This document shows positions 1-6,483 of a stretch of 7,086 nucleotides of DNA, piece by piece; the first letter of the stretch is position 1, and each line of letters opens with the position of its first letter. Source of the DNA: an uncultured Alistipes sp. (GTDB taxonomy: Bacteria; Bacteroidota; Bacteroidia; Bacteroidales; Rikenellaceae); contig CAAGGY010000027.1 in NCBI GenBank assembly GCA_900769525.1, forward strand, positions 1-7,086, written 5' to 3'. The position numbers and the translations under genes were made by a program. Under the pieces are notes generated by a model that did not search any database, was not told the origin of the DNA, and worked only from the letters and a program-made list of their open reading frames with translations.

Positions 1-816
1 TACGCTGCCAACATCAACAACGTACATCTCGGAGTAGAGTAGTAGGAATGTCTCGCAGGCACTATAATACGACACAGCCTCGTCGTAGGCTCCAATCATC
101 AGTTCATCATTGCCGTAGATTGTGCCGAAGGCCTCGCCTGTGGAACTTAGCACCTGATTGCCACATAGGCTTGCAAGAGGGTTGAGGCGGTCGTCGTCGT
201 GGAGTTTGATGCGTACGTCGTAGTTGTCGTAGAACATATCCTCGACAACGATGACATTGCTCTCGCTCTGGTCAAGACGTGTGCGTACAAGACGTGACTC
301 GACGCCGAGAAATTCCATGCTCCATGTTGAGGTTAGCACCGCATAGCCTGTGAAGGCGTTGATGTCAAATGCACAGCAGTGCTGGAGTGTGATTGTTGCT
401 CGTGTGCCGTACTCGGCGCTGATGCTCTCGTCGGGCAGGACGAGGTTAAGAGTTAGGTTGAGCGCCTCGTTGGCGTCAAAATTCTCAGCAAGGCCACGAA
501 GACGGAGGGTGGTGCTGAGCTTGCCAGCCTTGATGCAGAGGCTATTTTTCTCAAGCTCGTAGTGTAGGCCCTCGATGGCGCTACTCTCAGATGCGACGAC
601 CTCGACGCCGAAGTCTCTGTCGGCTGAAGATGTGTGTGTAGCAGCTATCTCAACCTCAAACCACTCGTTGCTGTCCACTACGCCAAAGGAGTGGGCGCTC
701 TCGGTGAATGTAATGTGGTTTGGACCGTCGTACGAAGGCTCTTCGCTCTTGCAACCAACGCCGAGCGTAAGTAGTGCTACAAGTGTGATGCGGATTATAT
801 CCTTTGCAAATCTCAT
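1..816 (-). CDS. Bacteroidota surface-type lipoprotein, DUF4843/Calx-beta-like N-terminal half (partial, runs off left edge)
   Basis: The frame is open from ATG at 816-814 to the window edge (272 codons, no stop), so the C-terminus is missing. Residues 1-21 form a short signal peptide with a hydrophobic core (ITLVALLTLGVG). A lipobox-like cysteine follows at residue 22, although glycine at -3 makes it a relaxed lipobox. The mature start would be CKSEEP; acidic residues just after the lipid cysteine resemble the Bacteroidota lipoprotein export signal, suggesting the outer face of the outer membrane. Residues about 35-145 read like the beta-sandwich of DUF4843/Calx-beta-like lipoproteins, including the 'AIEGLHYE' turn at 80-87 and alternating strands (LSTTLRLRG, ALNLTLNLVL). 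Residues 150-272 are unassigned. Such proteins often sit near SusC/SusD loci, but none is visible here. The gene is divergent from the Hdr-like operon. No Shine-Dalgarno site is seen. Function unknown; the lipoprotein call is firm, the domain call moderate. Confidence 0.8.
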   Translation of the reverse strand, partial: MRFAKDIIRITLVALLTLGVGCKSEEPSYDGPNHITFTESAHSFGVVDSNEWFEVEIAATHTSSADRDFGVEVVASESSAIEGLHYELEKNSLCIKAGKLSTTLRLRGLAENFDANEALNLTLNLVLPDESISAEYGTRATITLQHCCAFDINAFTGYAVLTSTWSMEFLGVESRLVRTRLDQSESNVIVVEDMFYDNYDVRIKLHDDDRLNPLASLCGNQVLSSTGEAFGTIYGNDELMIGAYDEAVSYYSACETFLLLYSEMYVVDVGSV

Positions 817-999
817 TGTGGTAATATTTTATTCATCGTCTTTAAGGTTAAACTTGACCCTTTTTGGTCATTATGCTATCTGCTTTGGCTACAACTTTGG
901 TCCATCGAAGTGTGGCTAGTACTCAGCATTTTGACAACAAAGTGTGCATTTGTGAATATATGCCAAGTGACAAAATATTCTATTTAAAACAAATATATG

Positions 1000-1030
1000 C
1001 AAATATAGGCATTTTTGCTAGATAAACAAT
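1000..1030 (-). promoter_or_regulatory. Candidate Bacteroidota promoter for the minus-strand lipoprotein gene
   Basis: On the minus strand TATATTTG (1007 to 1000) matches the Bacteroidota -7 consensus TAnnTTTG. ATTG at 1030-1027, 19 bp upstream, is a weak -33 element. A second TATATTTG occurs at 997-990 but has no -33 partner. Transcription would start near 993, leaving a long leader of about 175 nt. The surroundings are very AT-rich, so chance matches are likely. Confidence 0.3.
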
Positions 1031-1167
1031 ATATAATAGCAAATTTTAGAATATTTATTCCTTTATGAATATTTACGTGGTGGGCAATCGACTCTTTTTA
1101 CCTTGAGATATAGTGTTCAAAATGGCCTGTGACGAAGTGGGTATTTTTACCTATTTTTTTCGATTTA

Positions 1168-1179
1168 AGTATTAATACT
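1168..1179. promoter_or_regulatory. Perfect 12-bp palindrome, candidate operator
   Basis: AGTATTAATACT is a perfect inverted repeat with no spacer. It lies 24 bp upstream of the candidate -7 element of the Hdr-like operon, a position suited to a dimeric regulator. I cannot assign it to a known regulator; it does not match the FNR/CRP pattern TTGAT-N4-ATCAA. Confidence 0.3.
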
Positions 1180-1203
1180 ACCCGTTGCTAAGACCGTAAA
1201 TTG

Positions 1204-1211
1204 TATTTTTG
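1204..1211 (+). promoter_or_regulatory. Candidate -7 element for the Hdr-like operon
   Basis: TATTTTTG matches TAnnTTTG exactly and lies 24 bp before the chosen start codon at 1236, giving a predicted leader of under 20 nt. No TTTG is present at the usual 19-21 bp upstream; the nearest is GTTG at 1184-1187 with a 16-bp spacer. The -33 half is therefore poor, and the promoter may need an activator. Confidence 0.4.
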
Positions 1212-1235
1212 TCGTGTGCATAATTAATTTTGATT

Positions 1236-1931
1236 ATGGGAAAATATTTTGATATGCTTTCCGAGGATATCCGCTTTGTCGAGGGGTTGAAGGCCTGTAT
1301 GAATTGCGGAGTATGTACTGCGGTGTGCCCTGCGGCAGAGTTCTATAATTATGACCCTCGACAAATTGTTACCATTGTGCAACTGCGTGATGATGAGGAG
1401 ATTGAGCGACTGCTTAAAGGGAACGAGATATGGTATTGCGGCGAGTGTATGTCGTGTCGTCCACGTTGCCCACGAGGCAACACTCCTGGCTACGTTATTC
1501 AGGCTCTGCGTACACTTTCGCAGCGCCTCGGATTCTTTGTTGAGAGCGAGAAGGGGCGTCAGCAGCTTGCCCTAAAACGACTTATTGGCGATAATATCCT
1601 TGCAACGGGATATTGCCTTACGCCACGAAATATTCTTCCCGAACTTCACCCTGAGCAGGGCGCTGTGTGGGAGTGGATTTGGGATAATCACGAAGATGTA
1701 TATGGCCGCTTCTCAGAGAGTTACCAGAAAGAGGGCGCAGGAGCACTGCGCCGTATGGACGATGGCTCGATGCAAGAGATACGTCGCATTTTTGAGGTCA
1801 CGGGAGGCGCAGATTTCTACGAGAATATCGAGCGCCACTCTGAGCGCAAGGCACGTGAGATGGGCTACGATGGAGCCACAGAAGAGTATATGATGGAGAC
1901 CTATACGTACAACTCCGAAAATCACTATTAG
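1236..1931 (+). CDS. HdrC-like two-[4Fe-4S] protein with long C-terminal extension
   Basis: A 231-residue soluble protein that starts the operon. It has two ferredoxin motifs: C21-x2-C24-x2-C27-x3-C31 followed by P32, and C68-x2-C71-x2-C74-x3-C78 followed by P79. This is the HdrC arrangement, which carries electrons between HdrA and HdrB. Residues about 85-231 form a long, charged C-terminal part rich in Glu, Arg and Tyr, with one further cysteine (C127) and no recognised domain. I chose ATG at 1236; an in-frame TTG at 1230 would add only two residues, has no Shine-Dalgarno site, and is a poorer start. The stop is two bases before the next start, so translation is probably coupled. From the HdrC family I infer an electron-transfer subunit of a cytoplasmic complex with the downstream HdrB- and HdrA-like proteins. 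The family call is strong; the partner assignment is inferred from gene order. Confidence 0.85.
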   Translation: MGKYFDMLSEDIRFVEGLKACMNCGVCTAVCPAAEFYNYDPRQIVTIVQLRDDEEIERLLKGNEIWYCGECMSCRPRCPRGNTPGYVIQALRTLSQRLGFFVESEKGRQQLALKRLIGDNILATGYCLTPRNILPELHPEQGAVWEWIWDNHEDVYGRFSESYQKEGAGALRRMDDGSMQEIRRIFEVTGGADFYENIERHSERKAREMGYDGATEEYMMETYTYNSENHY

Positions 1932-1933
1932 CA

Positions 1934-3037
1934 ATGTCAAGACGAGCATCATGGCAGGAGTATCAGAAGGATATAGCTGCCGATAAATACTACTATGCAC
2001 GTAGCTGCATACGCCAGAACTTCTTCCCTGGTAGCGAGCGTGCATTTCTCGATATTCTGCGCAACGACCTAAAGATAGATATCTACGACGATCCGTTGCA
2101 TAGCTCTTGTACGGGTATCGGCTACCACTCCGATGTCGTGCCTCTGGAGACTATTATGACTGTCGTGGCACGTCAGTTTTCGCTTATGGCAGAGGCTGGT
2201 TATGAGAACTTTATCTCATCGTGCATAACCTCGTTTGGCATCTATAATGAGATACTTGCAACGTGGGAGGAGTTTCCCGAAACTGAGGAGCGAACACGCA
2301 AATTTCTTAAACAGGCAACGGGTCGAGAGCTGGTAAAGCCTCGCTCTATTGCCCACACCTCCGATGTTATGTTCTTACACCGTGAGGCTATAGCACGACA
2401 AGCTAAGCGTCGTCTTGTAGATGTTGCTACGGGTGAGCCTTTGCGTGTTGTTGAGCATATCGGTTGCCACTACGCCAAGATATTTCCTAAGTCGGGCATT
2501 GGTGGCTCGGAGTTCCCATACGTGTTGGCAGGAATGATTGAGTCGTGGGGTGGTGAGGTTGTCGATTACCCTGAGCGTCGTCACTGCTGTGGCTTTGGCT
2601 TTAGAAACTATCTGGTGCAGGCAAATCGAGGCTCGTCAATCGCTAACTCGCACAAAAAACTTGAGAGCATGGCACCTTATAAGCCCGACTTCATCGTGGC
2701 CAATTGCCCTGGTTGCACAATGTTTTTGGATAAGTGGCAGTATGCCATTGCTGAGATGGATGGCACGACATACGGTGCTGATGGACGTGGCATCCCTGTG
2801 CTTACCTACGAGGAGATGGCTGGCCTTGTGCTCGGATACGACCCGTGGGAACTCGGTATGCAGTTTCACCAGGTCGACGTCGAGCCGCTGCTCAATAAGC
2901 TTGGCGTAGAGTACGATCCACAGTCTAAGTTCTTGGGCCGTGATGGTAAGTTTATAGGCAGCCCCGAGCGAGTAGCTGTAAATTGCCCTGAGCAGCGTAC
3001 ACCATATCAAATTAAGGAGAATCTTGTAAGATGGTAA
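1934..3037 (+). CDS. HdrB-like CCG-domain protein with degenerate first cluster site
   Basis: A 367-residue protein of the HdrB family. In methanogens HdrB holds two non-cubane [4Fe-4S] clusters, each bound by C-x(31-39)-CC-x(35-38)-C-x2-C, that cleave a disulfide. The second site is complete here: C178, C218-C219 (HCCGFG) and C258-x2-C261 (NCPGC). The first has the right spacing but only three of five cysteines: C25, S58-C59 in place of CC, and C97-I-T-S100 in place of C-x2-C. Family HdrB proteins are around 300 residues; the extra length is mainly a C-terminal tail (about 285-367) of unknown role containing C351. The gene overlaps the next one by 7 bp. I infer that it takes electrons from the HdrA/HdrC-like partners. 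Loss of one catalytic cluster suggests a non-disulfide substrate or a purely electron-relay role. There is no sign of pseudogene decay: the frame is intact and the second site perfect. Confidence 0.85.
   Translation: MSRRASWQEYQKDIAADKYYYARSCIRQNFFPGSERAFLDILRNDLKIDIYDDPLHSSCTGIGYHSDVVPLETIMTVVARQFSLMAEAGYENFISSCITSFGIYNEILATWEEFPETEERTRKFLKQATGRELVKPRSIAHTSDVMFLHREAIARQAKRRLVDVATGEPLRVVEHIGCHYAKIFPKSGIGGSEFPYVLAGMIESWGGEVVDYPERRHCCGFGFRNYLVQANRGSSIANSHKKLESMAPYKPDFIVANCPGCTMFLDKWQYAIAEMDGTTYGADGRGIPVLTYEEMAGLVLGYDPWELGMQFHQVDVEPLLNKLGVEYDPQSKFLGRDGKFIGSPERVAVNCPEQRTPYQIKENLVRW
3014..3020 (+). promoter_or_regulatory. Strong Shine-Dalgarno site for the HdrA-like gene
   Basis: AAGGAGA lies 10 nt before ATG 3031, inside the end of the HdrB-like gene. 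Shine-Dalgarno sites are uncommon in Bacteroidota and the other genes here lack one this good. It supports the 3031 start despite the 7-bp overlap, and suggests independent re-initiation of this subunit. Confidence 0.6.
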
Positions 3038-4050
3038 AGCGTGTAGTAATTATTGGCGGTGGTGCGGCAGGTATGCAGACCGCCCTTGAGCTTAAGGCTC
3101 GAGGCCTTGAACCCTCAATTATCGAACGAGATATCGAGCTTGGCGGCAAGGTGCGTGGTTGGCATAAGCTCTTCCCTGCGTTCACGCCTGCAAGCGAGGT
3201 GTTGCGTCCGCTTGTCGATAGAATCAAGAGCGAGCGTATTCGCTGTTTTCTCGGTCAGGAGGTGGTCTCTGTAGCCTCGGATGGCGTTATGCTGCGATCA
3301 GGTGAGCGAGTTATGGCCGATGCTGTGGTGGTGGCTACGGGATTTACCCTCTTCGATGCGCACCGCAAGCAGGAGTATGGCTATGGCCTATATAATAATG
3401 TGATTACCTCGGTCGACCTGGAGCGTATGATGAATAGCGGTCGTGTAACCCTGTCGGATGGTAGTGAGCCACGACGCATCGCTATTCTACACTGTGTAGG
3501 CTCACGCGACGAGAAGGTGGGGCAGCGCCACTGCTCGAAGGTGTGTTGCATTACAGGTGTTAAGCAGGCTATTGAGCTTAAGAGGATGTATCCAGCGTGC
3601 GATGTCTTTAACTTCTATATGGATATCCGTATGTTTGGCCCAGGCTATGAGGAGCTCTATCGTGAGGCGCAGGAGCGCTACAACGTACACTTCGTGCGAG
3701 GTAGAATCTCTGAGGCTGCCGAGACAATCAACGAGCGCATACAGATTAAGGCTGAGGATACGCTCACTGGACGCCCTCTGCGTATGACTGTCGATATGCT
3801 TGTCTTGCTTGTGGGTATGAGTCCAAACTATGAAAATCGTGATATAGCGGCCTCTGCGCAGTTGCCTCTTGCCCCAAATGGCTACTTCAAGGCTAAGGAT
3901 TCGTTTCTTGGTGCTGTGATGAGTGAGCGTGAGGGGATATTCTATGCTGGAGCTGCAACGGCCCCTAAGAGCCTTGCTGATACACTTGCCGAGGCGTCGC
4001 TCACAGCATCTGCAGTAGATGCATACCTAAGGAGTAGATTTAACGAGTAG
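3031..4050 (+). CDS. Short HdrA/QmoA-like FAD and [4Fe-4S] oxidoreductase
   Basis: A 339-residue flavoprotein corresponding to the FAD core of HdrA. A dinucleotide-binding GGGAAG motif lies at 9-14, followed by an acidic residue (E32) and GGK at 38-40. A second family motif (AVVVATGF, 98-105) precedes the diagnostic HdrA stretch: HCVGSRD at 154-160, then HCSKVCC at 167-173. The cysteines C155, C168, C172 and C173 have the spacing C-x12-C-x3-CC that binds HdrA's own [4Fe-4S] cluster beside FAD. The YMDIRMFG stretch (196-203) and a C-terminal FYAGAAT motif (304-310) also fit. Methanogen HdrA is about 650 residues; this protein lacks the N-terminal extension and all added ferredoxin-type cysteine motifs, as in QmoA-type proteins. 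Electrons must leave through the separate HdrC-like proteins. The next gene starts 6 bp downstream. The electron donor is unknown, and bifurcation cannot be inferred from the sequence. Confidence 0.88.
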   Translation: MVKRVVIIGGGAAGMQTALELKARGLEPSIIERDIELGGKVRGWHKLFPAFTPASEVLRPLVDRIKSERIRCFLGQEVVSVASDGVMLRSGERVMADAVVVATGFTLFDAHRKQEYGYGLYNNVITSVDLERMMNSGRVTLSDGSEPRRIAILHCVGSRDEKVGQRHCSKVCCITGVKQAIELKRMYPACDVFNFYMDIRMFGPGYEELYREAQERYNVHFVRGRISEAAETINERIQIKAEDTLTGRPLRMTVDMLVLLVGMSPNYENRDIAASAQLPLAPNGYFKAKDSFLGAVMSEREGIFYAGAATAPKSLADTLAEASLTASAVDAYLRSRFNE

Positions 4051-4056
4051 TTTACT

Positions 4057-4389
4057 ATGCGAACACACTTTGGTTACGATATCAGCCGACCACGAGCTAT
4101 TGACCTTGATAACAACGATTTGCGAAAGAGCTACGACATCCTTGCCGAGTTGCCTGAGTTGCAGAGCTGCATAGGCTGCGGCTCGTGTACGGCTTCGTGT
4201 ACGGCAGCAAATCTCACCTCGTTTAACTTTCGCAAGCTACACACCTCGGTACGCCGTGGTGAGTATAAAGGTGCGTATGAGGAGCTTAGCAAGTGTATGC
4301 TCTGTGGTAAGTGCCGCCTGGTATGCCCTCGAGGTATCAATACCCGTGCGCTCATAATGCTAATGAAGCGTAAGCTGGGTGACTTTTAG
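4057..4389 (+). CDS. Second HdrC-like small two-[4Fe-4S] electron carrier
   Basis: A 110-residue protein that is almost entirely a dicluster ferredoxin domain. The motifs are C38-x2-C41-x2-C44-x3-C48 and C80-x2-C83-x2-C86-x3-C90 followed by P91-R-G. The 'CIGCGSCTASC' and 'CMLCGKCRLVCPRGI' stretches are typical of HdrC and QmoC N-termini. It is shorter than usual HdrC (about 185 residues) and lacks the C-terminal helical part. It starts with ATG 6 bp after the HdrA-like gene and is followed by a 33-bp gap. Because it sits between the flavoprotein and the membrane subunit, I infer that it is the wire between them, while the first HdrC-like protein serves HdrB. That division of labour is inference; the cluster motifs are directly visible. 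Confidence 0.85.
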   Translation: MRTHFGYDISRPRAIDLDNNDLRKSYDILAELPELQSCIGCGSCTASCTAANLTSFNFRKLHTSVRRGEYKGAYEELSKCMLCGKCRLVCPRGINTRALIMLMKRKLGDF

Positions 4390-4422
4390 CGGTTTGAAAA
4401 CATTGAAATATAGTCTGTTACT

Positions 4423-6219
4423 ATGATATTCTTCGCCCCGTTTACCATTCCGTTTATTGCGGGCTCGCTATTTTTGTTTGCCGTGGTGGCCATCAAGTGG
4501 ACACTATGGCTTCTGCATCTTAAACGTGTCGATAGGGTGCTAATAGCCCAAAACATCCTGTCGGTGGCTACGCTCAAGGCTACGTGGGAGGTTGTGCGTG
4601 AGTCACTGCTGCATGTTAGGATTTTTCGCCATAACCCTGTGCTTGGATATATGCACGCCTCACTGGCCTTCGGTTGGTTTCTGCTTATAGTGGTGGGTTG
4701 GTGCGAGACTGTTGCATACCTTGGCTGGCAGTGGGTGCCACTTCAGGGCCATGTGTTCTTCAAATATTTCGTGCCGCTAAATGGTATAGAGACCCATATT
4801 ATGCTCTTTGAGCACCTGATGGATGCGCTGCTTTTGTTGGTGCTTTCGGGTGTCGCCTTTGCATGGTTTAAGCGCCTGAGGTCAAGGGCTTTGGGTATGC
4901 GCCGCACGACAAAACATCGACTTTTAGATAGGGTAGCCCTCACAGCGCTATGGTTTATCTTTCCAGCACGCCTTGTTGCTGAGAGCGTCACTGCTGCGTT
5001 GCATGGAGGTGGCGGTTTTATGACCGCTACGCTCGGTGGCGTGTTGCGTGATATGTTGTCGGTTGAGGCTCTGTACTATCTCTATGAGCCTGTGTGGTGG
5101 GTGTACTCATCGCTGCTTGCCGCCTTCTTTGTGGCAATGCCATTCTCACGATATATGCATATCTTTACTGAGATTCCGCTCATCTTCTTGCGTCGTTGGC
5201 AGTTGCGCCCAACTATGGAGCGTAGCTCATACGATAATTTCGAGGTTGAGGCCTGCTCTCGTTGTGGTATATGTATCGACCCCTGCCAGCTTCAAGCCGA
5301 CCTCGGTATCAACGATGTTCAGTCGGTCTACTTTCTGCGTGACAGACGCTATAATATGCTTAAGCTCAAGGTTGCCAATAACTGCCTGATGTGTGGCCGT
5401 TGCGAGGCGAAGTGCCCTGTAGGCATCAATCTTAATACGTTGCGTCTTAACTCTCGTGCCAAGCGTCGTAACATCCCCAATGAGGGTCGATATCGCTATC
5501 TGCACAATCTCGATCGCTCGGTGGGTAGTGGTCGTGTAGGCTATTTTGCAGGTTGTATGACTCAGCTTACGCCTGCTGTGCAACGCTCTATGGATAAGAT
5601 ATTTGCAGCAGTGGGAGAGAGCGTATGGTATGCAGATAGGGATGGCGGTGTGTGCTGTGGTCGCCCACTTATGCTTACGGGCGAGACAGATGCTGCACGC
5701 AAGATGGTGGCATATAATACCGACCTGTTCCGCCGCCATGAGATTACTACGCTCGTCACGTCATGCCCTATATGCCTTAAGGTCTTTCGTGAGAGCTATA
5801 ACCTTGAGGGTATCGAGATTCTGCACCATAGCCAATATATCGACCGTCTTATTGCCGAAAATAGGCTTAGGCTTGATGCGGATAGTGAAATATTCACCTA
5901 TCACGACCCCTGCGAGCTTGGACGTGGTGCGGGCATCTACGATGAGCCTCGCCGTGTCATTGAGTCGGTAGGACAACTCGTAGAGCCTGCGCATAACCGC
6001 CGTGAGGCACTATGCTGTGGTGGCTCGCTGGCAAATACGGTGATTAGCGACTCGCAGCAGCAGCGCATAGCCGAGCGTATGACACGTGAGCTGGAGGCCA
6101 CGCAGTGTAGCCGTATTGTCACCTCATGCCCGTTGTGTAGCAAGAGCATTGCTCGTGCTGCCCGTTGTAGCGTTGTCGACCTATCAGAGATTGTGGCACA
6201 ACATATAGTCAAGGATTAA
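4423..6219 (+). CDS. Membrane HdrE-HdrD-like fusion: cytochrome b domain, two [4Fe-4S] and two CCG domains
   Basis: A 598-residue fused protein. Residues 1-265 hold five predicted membrane segments (about 10-32, 79-100, 127-149, 169-190 and 222-246) typical of NarI/HdrE/DsrM cytochrome b subunits. Candidate haem ligands are H78 and H131, with H246 at the end of the last segment. Then come two ferredoxin motifs, C278-x2-C281-x2-C284-x3-C288 and C321-x2-C324-x2-C327-x3-C331-P. Two complete CCG domains follow: C378, C411-C412, C448-x2-C451; and C497, C531-C532, C569-x2-C572. This equals methanogen HdrE and HdrD joined in one chain; HmeC/HmeD and DsrM/DsrK are separate-chain relatives. By family it should exchange electrons between menaquinone/haem b in the membrane and cytoplasmic clusters. 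It is the last gene of the operon, and no clear terminator follows it. Orientation (quinone reduction or oxidation) and the substrate at the CCG sites are unknown. Confidence 0.88.
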   Translation: MIFFAPFTIPFIAGSLFLFAVVAIKWTLWLLHLKRVDRVLIAQNILSVATLKATWEVVRESLLHVRIFRHNPVLGYMHASLAFGWFLLIVVGWCETVAYLGWQWVPLQGHVFFKYFVPLNGIETHIMLFEHLMDALLLLVLSGVAFAWFKRLRSRALGMRRTTKHRLLDRVALTALWFIFPARLVAESVTAALHGGGGFMTATLGGVLRDMLSVEALYYLYEPVWWVYSSLLAAFFVAMPFSRYMHIFTEIPLIFLRRWQLRPTMERSSYDNFEVEACSRCGICIDPCQLQADLGINDVQSVYFLRDRRYNMLKLKVANNCLMCGRCEAKCPVGINLNTLRLNSRAKRRNIPNEGRYRYLHNLDRSVGSGRVGYFAGCMTQLTPAVQRSMDKIFAAVGESVWYADRDGGVCCGRPLMLTGETDAARKMVAYNTDLFRRHEITTLVTSCPICLKVFRESYNLEGIEILHHSQYIDRLIAENRLRLDADSEIFTYHDPCELGRGAGIYDEPRRVIESVGQLVEPAHNRREALCCGGSLANTVISDSQQQRIAERMTRELEATQCSRIVTSCPLCSKSIARAARCSVVDLSEIVAQHIVKD

Positions 6220-6330
6220 ACGTGACGCAGAGATAATAATTTATAAAAAAAAGATTAAGTGTTAATGTGTTGTTTAGTAATGTGTTAACAAATTATACCA
6301 TAAAATAAAAGTAAATATTTTTAAAAATTA

Positions 6331-6362
6331 TTTGCACAAAACGATTTTTTGCACTATCTTTG
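6331..6362 (+). promoter_or_regulatory. Bacteroidota-type promoter for the initiator tRNA
   Basis: TTTG at 6331-6334 and TATCTTTG at 6355-6362 are separated by exactly 20 bp. This matches the Bacteroidota primary sigma factor pattern (-33 TTTG, -7 TAnnTTTG, 19-21 bp spacer). Transcription should begin near 6368, giving a leader of about 40 nt to be removed by RNase P. Confidence 0.8.
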
Positions 6363-6407
6363 CACTCGCAATTAGGGAAATACGTCGCAAGACTATTAAC
6401 GATACAT

Positions 6408-6483
6408 CGCGGGGTAGAGCAGTTGGCAGCTCGTCGGGCTCATAACCCGGAGGCCGGAGGTTCGAGTCCTCCCCCCGCTACCA
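6408..6483 (+). tRNA. Initiator tRNA-fMet (anticodon CAT), CCA encoded
   Basis: The 76-nt cloverleaf is complete. The acceptor is CGCGGGG (6408-6414) with CCCCGCT (6473-6479); the anticodon CAT is at 6441-6443; the T-arm is GGAGG-TTCGAGT-CCTCC (6456-6472); and A73-CCA is encoded at 6480-6483. Initiator hallmarks are present: position 1 is unpaired with 72 (here C1 against T72, where E. coli has C1 and A72), A11:T24 occurs in the D-stem, and three consecutive G:C pairs (GGG/CCC) lie next to the anticodon loop. An elongator Met tRNA or CAT-reading Ile tRNA would have a paired 1-72 end. It has its own promoter and terminator, independent of the Hdr-like operon. Confidence 0.95.

Larger units (their letters stand above)
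817..1235. other. AT-rich divergent intergenic region
   Basis: This 419-bp stretch separates the lipoprotein (minus) from the Hdr-like operon (plus). I see no convincing gene or structured RNA. It contains candidate promoters for both directions, a perfect 12-bp palindrome at 1168-1179, direct repeats GAATATTTA at 1049-1057 and 1067-1075, a 7-bp inverted repeat TTTGCTA/TAGCAAA (1014-1020 and 1037-1043), and a weak GGTA-TTTT-TACC hairpin (1140-1151) followed by a T-run. The last could be a weak terminator or chance in such AT-rich DNA. Confidence 0.6.

Noticed and set aside
813..836. Seven-codon minus-strand frame (MNKILPQ) whose TGA overlaps the lipoprotein ATG
   Set aside because: It could be a coupled leader peptide, but it is too short and has no ribosome site or regulatory codon run.
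350..919. Plus-strand open frames at 350-562 and 575-919
   Set aside because: They lie antisense to the lipoprotein gene, have low-complexity Arg/Ser/Leu-rich translations and no family motifs.
1230..1235. TTG at 1230 as the start of the first Hdr-like gene
   Set aside because: It adds only two residues before ATG 1236, has no Shine-Dalgarno support, and TTG is a rarer start.
3031..4050. Flavin-based electron bifurcation by the HdrA-like protein
   Set aside because: It lacks the extra ferredoxin domains and any hydrogenase or FrhB-type partner; the sequence gives no support.
1236..6219. Archaeal methanogen or sulfate reducer as source of the operon
   Set aside because: No methanogenesis or Dsr/Apr genes are present, and promoters, lipoprotein and tRNA all point to Bacteroidota.
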